A stretch of DNA of 27,825 nucleotides, from positions 1-27,825 of the forward strand of contig JAAYZJ010000257.1 of assembly GCA_012514915.1 (NCBI GenBank), in the 5' to 3' direction. The notes under the pieces are model-generated. The model did not search any database. It was not told the origin of the DNA and worked only from the letters and a program-made list of their open reading frames with translations. This document shows positions 7,696 through 16,800 of this stretch, in pieces. The position numbers and the translations under genes are program-made. The stretch's first letter is position 1. Every line of letters begins with the position of its first letter. Source of the stretch: Lentisphaerota bacterium (lineage in GTDB: Bacteria; Verrucomicrobiota; Kiritimatiellia; RFP12; JAAYLN01).

Positions 7696-9267
7696 TCAAC
7701 ACGGGGCTAGCATCCTGTGATGGGCGCGGCGCGCCTGGCGCGGGCGGAACCAGCGCCGCCAGAACGGACTTCGGCCCGTCCGCCGCAGGGGCTCATCCGC
7801 CGCCGCCGCCTCGGCGGCGAGCTTCGGCACCGGCAGCAAGGCGGGCAGGATGGCGAGCAGCATCGCCCAGACTAGGAGGATCAGCGGGTTACGGAACGGA
7901 GCACCCGCGAAACTGACCAGCGACACCCCGAGCAACCCAAACAGGCAACTGACCGGGAGCGGCGAGATCCGTTTGACGCGCACCGGATCGAGCGCGTCGG
8001 CCTGGTCGGGCGTCAGGCGGAACAACGCGTGGAGTCGGCGAATGACAGGCGTCCAGAGGAGCGCCAGGATCGCGAGCAACACGCCGCCGCCGACTATCCC
8101 CCCCTCGCCAAGAAACTGCAGCGGGTCGTTGGCGCAGTCCGTCGGCTGCTGGTTGGCGGGCGAGATCCGCATCCAGTCGCTGTCGTCGAGATGCCGCCCG
8201 ACCACCCGCGCAAAACTCCGTGTTCCCGTGCCGTAGGCAGGGTTCGCGAGGAAGGCGCGCCAGGCTCCATGCCGAAGCACCTGCCGGTCGGTTGACGCCT
8301 GCTGGCCGGGAAGTCCCCCTCCCGCGGCCAGCACCCGGACGCGCTCGTGGACGGCGTTGCCGGGGTAGGCCACCCGATGCAGGAAGGCGAGGGCGCCAGC
8401 GATGAGCAGCACGCCGACAAACAACCGCAGCCGCGCGGCCCCCCGCAGGCACTGCACGAGATAGACGCAGGCGTAGAGGCCCCACAGCGCGCCTCCCCCC
8501 CAGACCAGCAGCAGAGCTGCGTCGTCGAGGGAGAACGTGGCGGCCAGCAGATTGGCCAGTGTCGCCGCGAGATAGAGTCGGCGGCGGATCGTCCCGGTGG
8601 CATCCCCCCCCCATGCATGAAGGAGCAGGCCGCCCGACACGAAGAAAGCGAGCCCGAAGAAAACACCGCCGGAACCTGCATCGGCAAAGGCACCGTAACG
8701 GGTTGCGTCCGGAGCTCCCCACAACCGCAGCGGCTGGCCAACGGCATAGTGAACCAGGCTGAACACGGCCAGCACGAACGAGACCAGCACCAGCATGTTC
8801 AACGTCCGGGCCTTGCCGCGCCGGGTCAGGCCATGACGGACAGCCAGAACCGCGGCCCAGGCGGGAGCAAACCAGAACAACCCCTCGCAGGCCTCGGCCC
8901 GGTCGAGGCAAAAAGGGAGCAGCGGGAGGGGGGGCGGTTGGATTTGCCATCCCATCGCCGCGCGGCTGTAGACGAGTTCACAGGGACCGTTGAGTGCCTG
9001 ACAGGCCAGGAACAACAGCCCCGCGAGCCCCAGGTAAAAGACGGGGTCACGCCGCAACCGCCGCCGCACGCGCCAGCGGCTCTGCTCAATCCGCTCGTTC
9101 TTCAGGGCGGGTGGGAAGAGGCAGATCGCCTCGAAAAGACCCAGAACGAGCCAGATCAGCGGCAGATAGGTCGAGAGGGCAAACGAACGGCAATACCCGG
9201 AACCGACAAAGACCACCAGCACGGTCACATGAAGGAGAACCGCGGCCTTGGAAAGCACAACCTGCAT
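7696..9267 (-). CDS. O-antigen ligase/polymerase-like membrane protein
   Basis: This 523-aa protein has about 10-12 hydrophobic segments and a large periplasmic loop before the final ones, the layout of Wzy/WaaL-type proteins that polymerise or ligate polysaccharide at the inner membrane. The loop ends in CANDPLQFLGEGGIVGGG, matching the family signature around ...HNDYLQ...EGG, but the usual His just before Asn-Asp is Ala here. Spacing from the beta-barrel gene is 14 bp and to the kinase start 14 bp, so it lies inside the EPS operon; its 3' end carries the kinase ribosome-binding site. GAAGG precedes the ATG. A run of nine G lies in the coding strand (positions 8604-8612). Which of polymerase or ligase it is cannot be decided from sequence. 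Confidence 0.8.
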   Translation of the reverse strand: MQVVLSKAAVLLHVTVLVVFVGSGYCRSFALSTYLPLIWLVLGLFEAICLFPPALKNERIEQSRWRVRRRLRRDPVFYLGLAGLLFLACQALNGPCELVYSRAAMGWQIQPPPLPLLPFCLDRAEACEGLFWFAPAWAAVLAVRHGLTRRGKARTLNMLVLVSFVLAVFSLVHYAVGQPLRLWGAPDATRYGAFADAGSGGVFFGLAFFVSGGLLLHAWGGDATGTIRRRLYLAATLANLLAATFSLDDAALLLVWGGGALWGLYACVYLVQCLRGAARLRLFVGVLLIAGALAFLHRVAYPGNAVHERVRVLAAGGGLPGQQASTDRQVLRHGAWRAFLANPAYGTGTRSFARVVGRHLDDSDWMRISPANQQPTDCANDPLQFLGEGGIVGGGVLLAILALLWTPVIRRLHALFRLTPDQADALDPVRVKRISPLPVSCLFGLLGVSLVSFAGAPFRNPLILLVWAMLLAILPALLPVPKLAAEAAAADEPLRRTGRSPFWRRWFRPRQARRAHHRMLAPC

Positions 9268-9281
9268 GTTACCTTCATCGA

Positions 9282-10631
9282 CTAGTACTGCAGCGCGACC
9301 CCCGCGCTGATCCGGTAACGGTCGTAGTCGAAGTCGTCGATCGTGGAGGAGGTCGCCGAATAGAGGCCATTGACGAAGACCGACGCATACCGGTTGATGC
9401 CGTAGGTCACGTCGCCGAAGACGCTAACCTGGTCGTCCTCGCGCTTCACCCCCCGCCGCTCGTCGTCGGTACCCGCATAGGCCACGCCGTCGTCGCTGCC
9501 GACCTCGACCTTTCGCAGGTAATCCTCCAGGCGATAGCTGACGCCTGCGGAGAGGCGCAGGCGCGTGAACATCCGGTAGTTGGCGCTGCAGCTCAGCATG
9601 TAGGCCAGCAGGGCGTTGTTGCGGATGTCCTCGGCCGACTCGTAGGCGGTCCGACCCGCCAGATTCACCGACAGGCGATCGGTCGCCCGCCAGCTCAGGC
9701 TCAAGTCGTAACTCACATTGTACTCGGTATCGTCGTCGACCGGATCACGCTCCACGCCCGGCTCGCCGGTCTCGTCTTCATAGTAGTCGGGATCGAAGAG
9801 CGCCAGGCCGACCAGCGCGCGATACGTCAGCTTCTCGCTGGCCCGCGACCCGAGACCGACCTGGATGGCCGCCTGGTGAGATTCCGTCTCGGAGCCGATC
9901 ATCCGCTGTTGTTCATCTTCCGGGATGTCGTCGTAGTCGGCGCTGTTGATGCCATAGGAGAGGGCCAGGATGAAATCGGTCTTGTCCGTCAGGTGGTGAT
10001 CGAACGCCAGCGTGACGCCCATGTAGTCCGAATCGTAGAGCAGTTCATCCTCGTAGTCGAGGGTGCGGTAGCTGGCGCCCAGCGAGACGTCCGTCTTGTC
10101 GCTCACGGGAAGACCGAGACGGCCGTAGAACGTCAAGGCCTCACGGTCATCCTGGCTGAAGTCGTCGAACTGCTGGTAGCTCAACTGCTGCCAGGACTGG
10201 CCCAGCTCCCATTCAAGCTGCCCCTCGGTCTTCCCCTGAAGCCTCACATACTCGTCCCAGTCCTTGGGCGAGCGGGAATAATCGGAGTCGTCATCCTCGT
10301 ACGTATAGTGCACCCCGCCCGACAGGCTCCACCGATTGCCCGGGATCTGGAGCAGCACCCCCGGCTTCACATAAAAGCCCGTGCTCGACTCGTACCGGTC
10401 TTTGCCGTCTTCTTCGACCAGGGTCTCCTCCATGATTCTGCGCTGGCTCTCGTTGACCTCGTCCGGATTGCTGTCGTAGAAGACGCCTATCGCCAGGGTC
10501 GGGGAAAGGTTCACGCGCCCCAGCCAGAAGCCGCCACTCTCGGGTTCCGCATAAGGATAGGCGCTCGCCGACGAGGCGACCAGCGCGGCGATCAACACGA
10601 AACAGACGGAAGCGATAGACTTACTGTTCAT
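9282..10631 (-). CDS. Outer-membrane beta-barrel protein of the EPS locus
   Basis: This 449-aa protein starts with a Sec signal peptide (hydrophobic FVLIAALVASSASA, cleavage likely after ASA). It continues as alternating beta strands rich in Tyr, Asp and Ser, ending in VALQY, an aromatic C-terminus typical of BAM substrates. It resembles the 'putative beta-barrel porin 2' family found in exopolysaccharide and exosortase-associated loci, where it is presumed to help polysaccharide cross or attach to the outer membrane. The loops are strongly acidic (EEDGKDRYESS, YEDDDSDYSR), perhaps binding cations. The ATG at 10631 is chosen over a GTG at 10646 because GGAG lies nine bases upstream. Beta-barrel character is clear; function is inferred from position. 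Confidence 0.8.
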   Translation of the reverse strand: MNSKSIASVCFVLIAALVASSASAYPYAEPESGGFWLGRVNLSPTLAIGVFYDSNPDEVNESQRRIMEETLVEEDGKDRYESSTGFYVKPGVLLQIPGNRWSLSGGVHYTYEDDDSDYSRSPKDWDEYVRLQGKTEGQLEWELGQSWQQLSYQQFDDFSQDDREALTFYGRLGLPVSDKTDVSLGASYRTLDYEDELLYDSDYMGVTLAFDHHLTDKTDFILALSYGINSADYDDIPEDEQQRMIGSETESHQAAIQVGLGSRASEKLTYRALVGLALFDPDYYEDETGEPGVERDPVDDDTEYNVSYDLSLSWRATDRLSVNLAGRTAYESAEDIRNNALLAYMLSCSANYRMFTRLRLSAGVSYRLEDYLRKVEVGSDDGVAYAGTDDERRGVKREDDQVSVFGDVTYGINRYASVFVNGLYSATSSTIDDFDYDRYRISAGVALQY

Positions 10632-10661
10632 AGTTTCAGACTCCACAACGGATCGGAAGGG

Positions 10662-11486
10662 TTAGAACTGACCGGCATACGGGGGCGGGATCACCGGGCT
10701 CGGCACGGGCGGGGGCGCTTCCTCCGCCGGCCCAGGAAGGGGCGCCGGCCGATTGACGTCGCGAATCAATTGCTCGGCCATCTGGCCGCTGGCCGTCGTC
10801 GTCAGTATCGTCCGCGCGGCCAGCTTACCATCGGCTTCGACCAGTCGAAAGGCGCTGGGCCCAAGCAACAGGGTGTAGTCGCCTTCCAAGGCCGCCGGGG
10901 CGGCGGCCGCCACCTGCTCGCGGTACGATTCGGGCAGCACGGGCAGCAACCGATCGAGGAAGGCCTTGTTCTCCTCGGGGGTCGGCGCGCGGGCCAGCAG
11001 AACGATGGCGAAGGTCGTGAAGATGGTCTTGTCCTCGTCGCTCAGCCCCTCGCCCGCGTCGATCGCCTTGAGCACATCGGCCGCCAGCGTATGCAAGACC
11101 GCATCGTCAAGGGCGGCCGTCTTTTCACCGACCGCCGGTTTAAAGGCCGCGACCCAGCCCGGCAGCATCTGGAGCGGCACATGCATGATCAGTTGCGCCA
11201 GCAAGGCCGACTCCTGCCCCTTGGGCACCGCCGCGAGGAACGCGGTGGCCACCTCGCGCATCTGCCTGAGGCGTACGGCGGGCGAAACCGGCATGTTGGC
11301 AATGGCCTTCATGACCTCGCCGGCAAAGGCGGGAACATCCTGCGCGGCCATGCCGGCCACCAGTTCCGACACCTGCCGCGGGTCGGAAGCCGCCGCCCCG
11401 ATCTGCTCGTCATTGGCCAGGCATGTACCCAGCAGGCCGATACACAGGGACACGGCCGCGACCCCGACAGCGATTCGATTGTGCAT
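10662..11486 (-). CDS. Hypothetical secreted helical protein of the EPS operon
   Basis: I do not recognise this 274-aa protein. It has a signal peptide (residues 1-24, ending CLANDE) and is then almost wholly predicted helical: short Ala/Leu-rich helices suggesting a helical-repeat fold (VSELVAGMAAQDVPAFAGEV; VLHTLAADVLKAIDAGEGL). The C-terminal 30 residues are proline-rich (PAPLPGPAEEAPPPVPSPV), perhaps a flexible tether. There is one cysteine inside the signal peptide but no proper lipobox. AAAGGA seven bases before the ATG supports the start. It sits between the Wza-like gene (30 bp away) and the beta-barrel gene (30 bp away), so it is probably a periplasmic part of the same export machine. 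That link is positional only. Confidence 0.75.
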   Translation of the reverse strand: MHNRIAVGVAAVSLCIGLLGTCLANDEQIGAAASDPRQVSELVAGMAAQDVPAFAGEVMKAIANMPVSPAVRLRQMREVATAFLAAVPKGQESALLAQLIMHVPLQMLPGWVAAFKPAVGEKTAALDDAVLHTLAADVLKAIDAGEGLSDEDKTIFTTFAIVLLARAPTPEENKAFLDRLLPVLPESYREQVAAAAPAALEGDYTLLLGPSAFRLVEADGKLAARTILTTTASGQMAEQLIRDVNRPAPLPGPAEEAPPPVPSPVIPPPYAGQF

Positions 11487-11516
11487 GACGCATTCCTTTC
11501 CTGTTCACCCAACTGG

Positions 11517-12338
11517 TTAGTACTTCGACTCCGGGACATAGATCACGTCGCCCGGACGCAAGCTGATGTCGCGCTCGATCTCGCCGCGCTTGCCCACGCG
11601 CTCCAGATCGACCGGGATCCGCTGCGTGGTGCCGTCGGCCTGGCGCCGGTGCACGGCGATATCGCTCTTCTTGGCGCTGGTATTGTAGCCGCCCGACATC
11701 TGGATGGCGCTGCTGACCGACAGGTCGCGCGTGGCGGGGATGTTGACCCACCCCTCGCGCATGACCCGTCCCTGAACCAGCACGCGCCCCCAGGGCGACA
11801 CCCCGCCCTCCTCGTAGAGGAAGCTCAGCGAGATTTCGGGCGACCTGTAGAAGGCGCCGTAACGGTCTTCCAGCACGCTTTTCAACTGCGTCAGGGTGAG
11901 CCCGTCGCAGACCACCGTCCCGATCATCGGCAGCAGGATTACGCCCTGGTCCATGACCTGGACACGCATCGGCTGCACTTCCAGCTTGTCGCCCACGCGG
12001 ACGGAAAGCGCCATGACCAGCCCCGAGCGGAGCAGGGGATCACCCGACTCCGTAAAATGGGTCAAATCGGCGGCGGCGATCCGCGACGCCTCGTCCAGGG
12101 CCGCCATCTCGCGGTTGGCGTCATTCGCCATCCCGTCCTCGAACGGCAGGGGAATCATCCCCGACAAGGCACTCTCGAGCGATTCCGCCTCGCCGGCCCC
12201 TTGGCGCTTCGCCGACGAAAACAACGCGCACCCCGTCATGCCGAGCAGCAGCATAGCCGCCAGCAGCGGTGGTGCCCAGTCCGAGCGAAGCAGCACCTGT
12301 GGCAGGAAACGTTTTTTTTCTAACGCACTCAACGACAT
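11517..12338 (-). CDS. Wza-like polysaccharide export lipoprotein
   Basis: This 273-aa protein would form the outer-membrane export channel or its periplasmic part for the polysaccharide. A lipoprotein signal ends at LLLGMTGC with Cys37 as the lipidation site. A Poly_export domain follows (LSVRVGDKLEVQPM, near 110-125; DQGVILLPMIGTVVCDGLTL), then one SLBB-type domain (VLVQGRVMREGWVNI) and the ending LRPGDVIYVPESKY. It is shorter than E. coli Wza (about 380 aa), having fewer SLBB repeats. It is the first gene of the EPS operon. The GGAG directly touches the ATG, whereas a TTG two codons later would have normal 6-base spacing, so the TTG at 12332 could be the real start. An A8 run in codons 7-9 is a possible slippage site. 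Confidence 0.88.
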   Translation of the reverse strand: MSLSALEKKRFLPQVLLRSDWAPPLLAAMLLLGMTGCALFSSAKRQGAGEAESLESALSGMIPLPFEDGMANDANREMAALDEASRIAAADLTHFTESGDPLLRSGLVMALSVRVGDKLEVQPMRVQVMDQGVILLPMIGTVVCDGLTLTQLKSVLEDRYGAFYRSPEISLSFLYEEGGVSPWGRVLVQGRVMREGWVNIPATRDLSVSSAIQMSGGYNTSAKKSDIAVHRRQADGTTQRIPVDLERVGKRGEIERDISLRPGDVIYVPESKY

Positions 12339-12414
12339 CTCCAGCCGGAATCCTGTTGGCCTGCATCCTGAAAACCCGGAGCGGTTTCCATTGCAACAAT
12401 AGTCATTGGTACCA

Positions 12415-12443
12415 AGCTTACGCTAATTAACCGGTCATGGCAA
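12415..12443 (-). promoter_or_regulatory. Candidate promoter of the EPS operon
   Basis: Reading the minus strand, TTGCCA (12443-12438, 5/6 to -35) is followed after 17 bp by TAAGCT (12420-12415, 3/6 to -10). It sits about 75 bp before the Wza-like gene in the only AT-rich stretch nearby. The 185-bp gap 12339-12523 otherwise holds no gene or clear terminator that I can see. Confidence 0.35.
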
Positions 12444-12523
12444 GCATGTCCGCAGATTTTTCCGCCCGCGTTTCATCCGGGCCATCCCGCCGGCCGGGAC
12501 GGTGCCGGGAGCGGGCACGCCAA

Positions 12524-13789
12524 TCAGAAGGTTTTCAGCCGGGCCAGGTCAAGGGTGGCCAGGTAATCCTGCACCGTTTCGGCGCGGCGGATCATCGTCA
12601 CGCTCTTGTCCCGCCGCCGCAGATACTCGGCCGAACGGAGCTTGCCGTTGTATTGGAAGCCCATGGCATGCCCGTGCGCGCCGGCGTCGTGGATCACCAG
12701 CACATCGCCCCGTTCGAGCGCGGGCAGATGGCGGTCCACGGCAAACTTGTCGTTGTTCTCGCAGAGCGATCCCGTCACGTCGTAGATCTGATCGTGGGGC
12801 AGGGTTTCCTTGCCGATCACCGTGATGTGGTGGTAGGCCCCGTAGAGCGCCGGGCGCATTAGATTGGCCATGCAGGCATCGAGGCCGGCGTAGTTCTTGT
12901 AGGTCCGCTTCAGGTGGCGCACGCGCGTCACCAGGCAGCCGTACGGCCCGGTCACCATCCGGCCGCATTCCAGACACACCTTGACGGGCGGATGGCCCGC
13001 TCCGATCAACAGCCGCTCGTAGGCCTCACGCACCCCCCGGCCGACGCGTTCGAGGTCGACCGCCTGCTGACCGGGCCGGTAGGGGATGCCGATGCCGCCG
13101 CCCAGGTTGATCAGATCGAAGACGATGCCCAGCTCCCGCGACAGTTCGCCCGCCAGCCCGAACAGGAGCTCGGCCGTGTCGATGAAGTACTGTGGATCGA
13201 GCTCGTTGGAGGCGACCATCGTGTGCAGGCCGAAGCGCTTGACACCGCAATCGCGGAGCATGCGGAACCCCTCGAACAACTGCTGGCGCGTGAAGCCGTA
13301 CTTGGCCTCCTCGGGCTTGCCGATAATGGCGTTGCCGCCCTTCAGCGGGCCGGGGTTGTAGCGGAGGCAGACCCGGTCGGGCAGCCCCGCTACCTCCCGC
13401 AGGAAGTCGATGTGCGAGATGTCGTCGAGGTTGATCACGGCCCCGAGCTGCCGCGCCTTGACGAACTCGTCGGCCGGCGTGTCGTTGGAGGTGAACATGA
13501 CGGCGTCGCCCTTGATCCCCGTCGCCTCGGCCAGGAGCAGCTCGGGCAACGAACTGCAGTCGGCGCCGAATCCCTCCTCCATCAGGATCTTCATGATGAA
13601 GGGGTTCGGGCACGCCTTGACCGCGAAAAAGTTCTGGAAGGTGGGATTCCAGCCGAACGCCGCGTTCAACCGGCGGGCGTTTTCACGGATACCCGCCTCG
13701 TCGTACAAATGGAACGGGGTCGGATAGCGCTCCGCCAGGACGGCGATCTCGGCTGCGGGAATGGGAAGGGGCTTGGCATCAAGTGACAT
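12524..13789 (-). CDS. lysA: Diaminopimelate decarboxylase (PLP fold-type III)
   Basis: This 421-aa cytoplasmic enzyme should decarboxylate meso-diaminopimelate to lysine. The PLP lysine is K58 in FFAVKACPNPF. The phosphate-binding glycine loop LGGGIGIPY lies near 230, ECGR near 275 replaces the commoner EPGR, and CENNDKFA near 343 supplies the Cys that usually completes the partner's active site. Arg/Tyr residues of the barrel are in the expected order. Length fits the family. The ATG at 13789 is preferred over an in-frame start 13 codons upstream because GGAG lies about 10 bases before it and the upstream codons are not conserved-looking. It follows lacZ by 99 bp with a strong hairpin between, so co-transcription is uncertain. 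A related carboxynorspermidine or ornithine decarboxylase is a less likely alternative. Confidence 0.85.
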   Translation of the reverse strand: MSLDAKPLPIPAAEIAVLAERYPTPFHLYDEAGIRENARRLNAAFGWNPTFQNFFAVKACPNPFIMKILMEEGFGADCSSLPELLLAEATGIKGDAVMFTSNDTPADEFVKARQLGAVINLDDISHIDFLREVAGLPDRVCLRYNPGPLKGGNAIIGKPEEAKYGFTRQQLFEGFRMLRDCGVKRFGLHTMVASNELDPQYFIDTAELLFGLAGELSRELGIVFDLINLGGGIGIPYRPGQQAVDLERVGRGVREAYERLLIGAGHPPVKVCLECGRMVTGPYGCLVTRVRHLKRTYKNYAGLDACMANLMRPALYGAYHHITVIGKETLPHDQIYDVTGSLCENNDKFAVDRHLPALERGDVLVIHDAGAHGHAMGFQYNGKLRSAEYLRRRDKSVTMIRRAETVQDYLATLDLARLKTF

Positions 13790-13853
13790 GCGTCTCGGTC
13801 TCCAACGGTTCCATCCAGACGGCGGCAAGGCCGGACGGACGGCGGGTGCTTCC

Positions 13854-13875
13854 GGCGGCGCGACCCCGCGCCGCC
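13854..13875 (-). terminator. Strong hairpin between lacZ and lysA
   Basis: GGCGGCGCG and CGCGCCGCC form a perfect 9-bp stem around a 4-base loop (13863-13866), 14 bp past the lacZ stop. There is no T-run on either strand, so it may be a weak terminator or an mRNA 3'-end stabiliser rather than a classical intrinsic terminator. Confidence 0.4.
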
Positions 13876-13888
13876 CGGTCGACCAGGG

Positions 13889-16800
13889 TCATTCCGCCAC
13901 AGGCGACAACCTCCAGACGAAGTGAAAGGGGGCGGGGGTCAGGTGGTACTGGGGCAACACCCCGGGCCCGCAACTGTTGCTGCCGATCCCGTGTTGGGCC
14001 ACATCCAGATTCAACGTGACATCGGGGCGCCCGGCCAGATCGACCGGGTGCCGGGCGAGTTCGATCGCCCGCGTGTCGTAGCGGTGCAGGCTGAAGTTGA
14101 AGGGGGCCGCCGCGTCGATCTGCATGCCCGCGCCGGTCGAATCGGTCACCCGGACCCAGCGCGTGCCGCTCCGGTTGCCGTTCTCCTGCGGCACCACATA
14201 GTCGGTCCACAACGCGTCGAGCCCGGCCTGCCACTCGCCCATCCGGACGCCCGAGCAGGTGTCGGCATACGATTCGCCCGGCCCCAGGCCGTACCATCGC
14301 GCCTGTGCCGTCCGCTTTGGCAAACGCAGTTGAACGCCGATGCGCGGCCAGGCGACGGACCAGTCGCCCGTCGGCCGGCCCTCGATCGTCAGGGTAAGCG
14401 TCCCCTGCGGATCGACGGCGTAGCGGTATTCGGCTTCGATGCCGCAGGCCACGACCGGCCCGCCCAGGCGGACGGGGACAACCCATTCGCGCGCCGCTCC
14501 GCGTCCGCGGCCGGGCCGGATGTCGCCCAGGTGCGGCATCAACTGGTGCAGACCGTGCTTGCGCCACTGCGCCTGGATCCGCATGCCGATGCCCTTGCCG
14601 TCGTTGCTGGTGGGGGCGCGCCAGAAGTTGAACAGTGGTCCCCGTTCCACCACCTGCCGTCCGGCGTGCATCCAGCGGCTGATCGTCCCCGTCGCCCGGT
14701 CGAGGACGATTTCGAACTCCTCGCCCGTCCAGCGGATGTCGCGGCGGCTCTCGGTCACGCGGGGCGCGGCGGCGGTCGGGACGACCCGCGGCCGCACCGG
14801 CGCCCGCGCGGGCGCCGGTGCGGCCAGGGGGAACTCGGCGAACGCGATTTCATGGCCGGCCTCCGCCCAGGGCTCGTCCTGCGCGAGCCGGTAGCTGACC
14901 TGCAGCCAGTGTTCGCGCCCGTCGCCGGCCACCGGCCGGAACGGGATCGCCAGCAACCCGCTGGCGCCGGCCGCGATGACCGGCAGATCCGCGGTTCCCG
15001 TCTCGACCGGACACCCGTCGGCCAGCACCCGCCAGGAGGCCGTGTACCCGTCCGTGTCGAGAAAGGCGTTGCGGTTGATGATCCGCAGCCGCCCCGTCGC
15101 CAAGTCGAGGGGCTCGGTGTGGATCGGCGCCAGCACCTGCTTCAGCTCGCTCAATCCCGGCGAGGGGGTCCGGTCGGGGAACACCAAACCGTCGCAGACA
15201 AAAGATCCGTCGTTGGGCTCGTCGCCGAAATCGCCGCCGTAGGCGAAGTACTCGCGCCCATCCGCCGTCCGCTGGCGGATGCCGTGATCCAGCCACTCCC
15301 AGACGAAGGCCCCCGCCAGCCGCGGATACCGCCAGAGGATGTCCCAGTACTCCTGGAGCCCCCCGGGGCCGTTGCCCATCGCATGGGCGTACTCGCACAG
15401 GATCATCGGCTTGTCGTTGTAGCGTTCCGGCGGCAGGACTTTGTCGCCGATGGCGATCGGCTCGCGCCCCTCGCCGATCCGGACCATCTCCTCGTGCGAA
15501 CTGTACATCCGGCTGTAGAGATCGACCGTCTGGCAAAGGTAGTCGCCCTCGTAGTGGATCGGGCGCGACATGTCGAGCTCGCGCGCGGTGCGCGCCATGG
15601 CCAGGTGGTTGCAGCCGAAGCCCGACTCATTGCCCAGCGACCACATCACGATGCTCGGGTGGTTGCGGTCGCGCTGGATGAGGCGGCGCATCCGGTCGAC
15701 GCAGGCCGCCTCATAGGCGGGGTTGTTGCAGATGTTGGTGTCGCCGTAGCCGAAGCCGTGCGTCTCGAGGTCGCACTCGTCGATCAGATAGATGCCGTAC
15801 TGGTCACAGAGGTCGTACCAGCGGGGATCGTCGGGGTAGTGGCTGGTGCGGACGGCGTTGATGTTGTGCCGCTTCATCAGCAGGATGTCCTGCAGCATCG
15901 CCTCGAACGGCACCGTGCGCCCCCAGTCGGGATGGTGTTCGTGGCGGTTGACGCCCTTGAACTTCACCGGGGCGCCGTTGATCAGGAACACCCCGCCGCG
16001 GATTTCCACCCGGCGGAAGCCGACCCGCTGCGGCACGGCCATCAACACCCGTCCCGCCGCGTCGCGCAGCGTCAGCACCAGCGTGTAGAGCGTCGGCGTC
16101 TCAGCCGTCCAGGGACGCACACCGGGAACCGCCCCCCGCAGGGCGAGCGTCCCCGTGCGACCCTTGAGGTCGGCCTGGAGCGGCCGGCGCCAGACCGTCT
16201 CCCCTCCGGCATCGCGCAGCACCGCCTCGACCGTGCACCCGCGGGCCGAGGCGCGGCCGTCCGCCGCGACGTCCACATCGACCGCGACGCCTCCCGTCGC
16301 GCCGTCTTCGTCCAGCGTCGTGTCGATCCGCACATCGGCGATCCGGACCGGCGGCAGCCCCAGCAGGGTCACGGAGCGGAAGATGCCCGAGAGCCACCAC
16401 ATGTCCTGATCCTCGAGATAGCTCCCCACCGACCACTGGAGGACGCGCACCGCCAGTACATTCCGCCCGTTCCGCACCTGTCCGGTAATGTCGAACTCAT
16501 GGGGCAGGCGGCTCCCCATGCCGATGCCAACGGCGGTGCCGTTGACATAGACTTCGAAATAGGAATCGACACCGTCGAAACGCAGGTGGATCCGCCGGCC
16601 CTTCCACCCCGCGGGCAGCGTGAAGACGCGCCGGTAGCTCCCCGTCGGGTTCTCGGCCGGCACATGGGGCGGATTGAGCGGGATCGGATACTGCACGTTG
16701 GTGTAGTGCGGGCGGCCGTAGCCGTGGAGCTGCCAGCAGGACGGCACCGGCAGCTCGTTCCAGGCCGCGTCGTCGGCATCGACCGCCTCGAACCGCTCGG

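Noticed and set aside
8994..12323. Long + strand open frame (about 1100 codons) over the EPS genes
   Set aside because: It is antisense to four genes with signal peptides, lipobox and family motifs; its translation is Arg/Gly/Ala-rich and domain-free, the usual shadow in GC-rich DNA.
12444..12520. Terminator after lysA
   Set aside because: Only a 5-bp imperfect stem near 12484-12498 with the A/T run too far away; not convincing.
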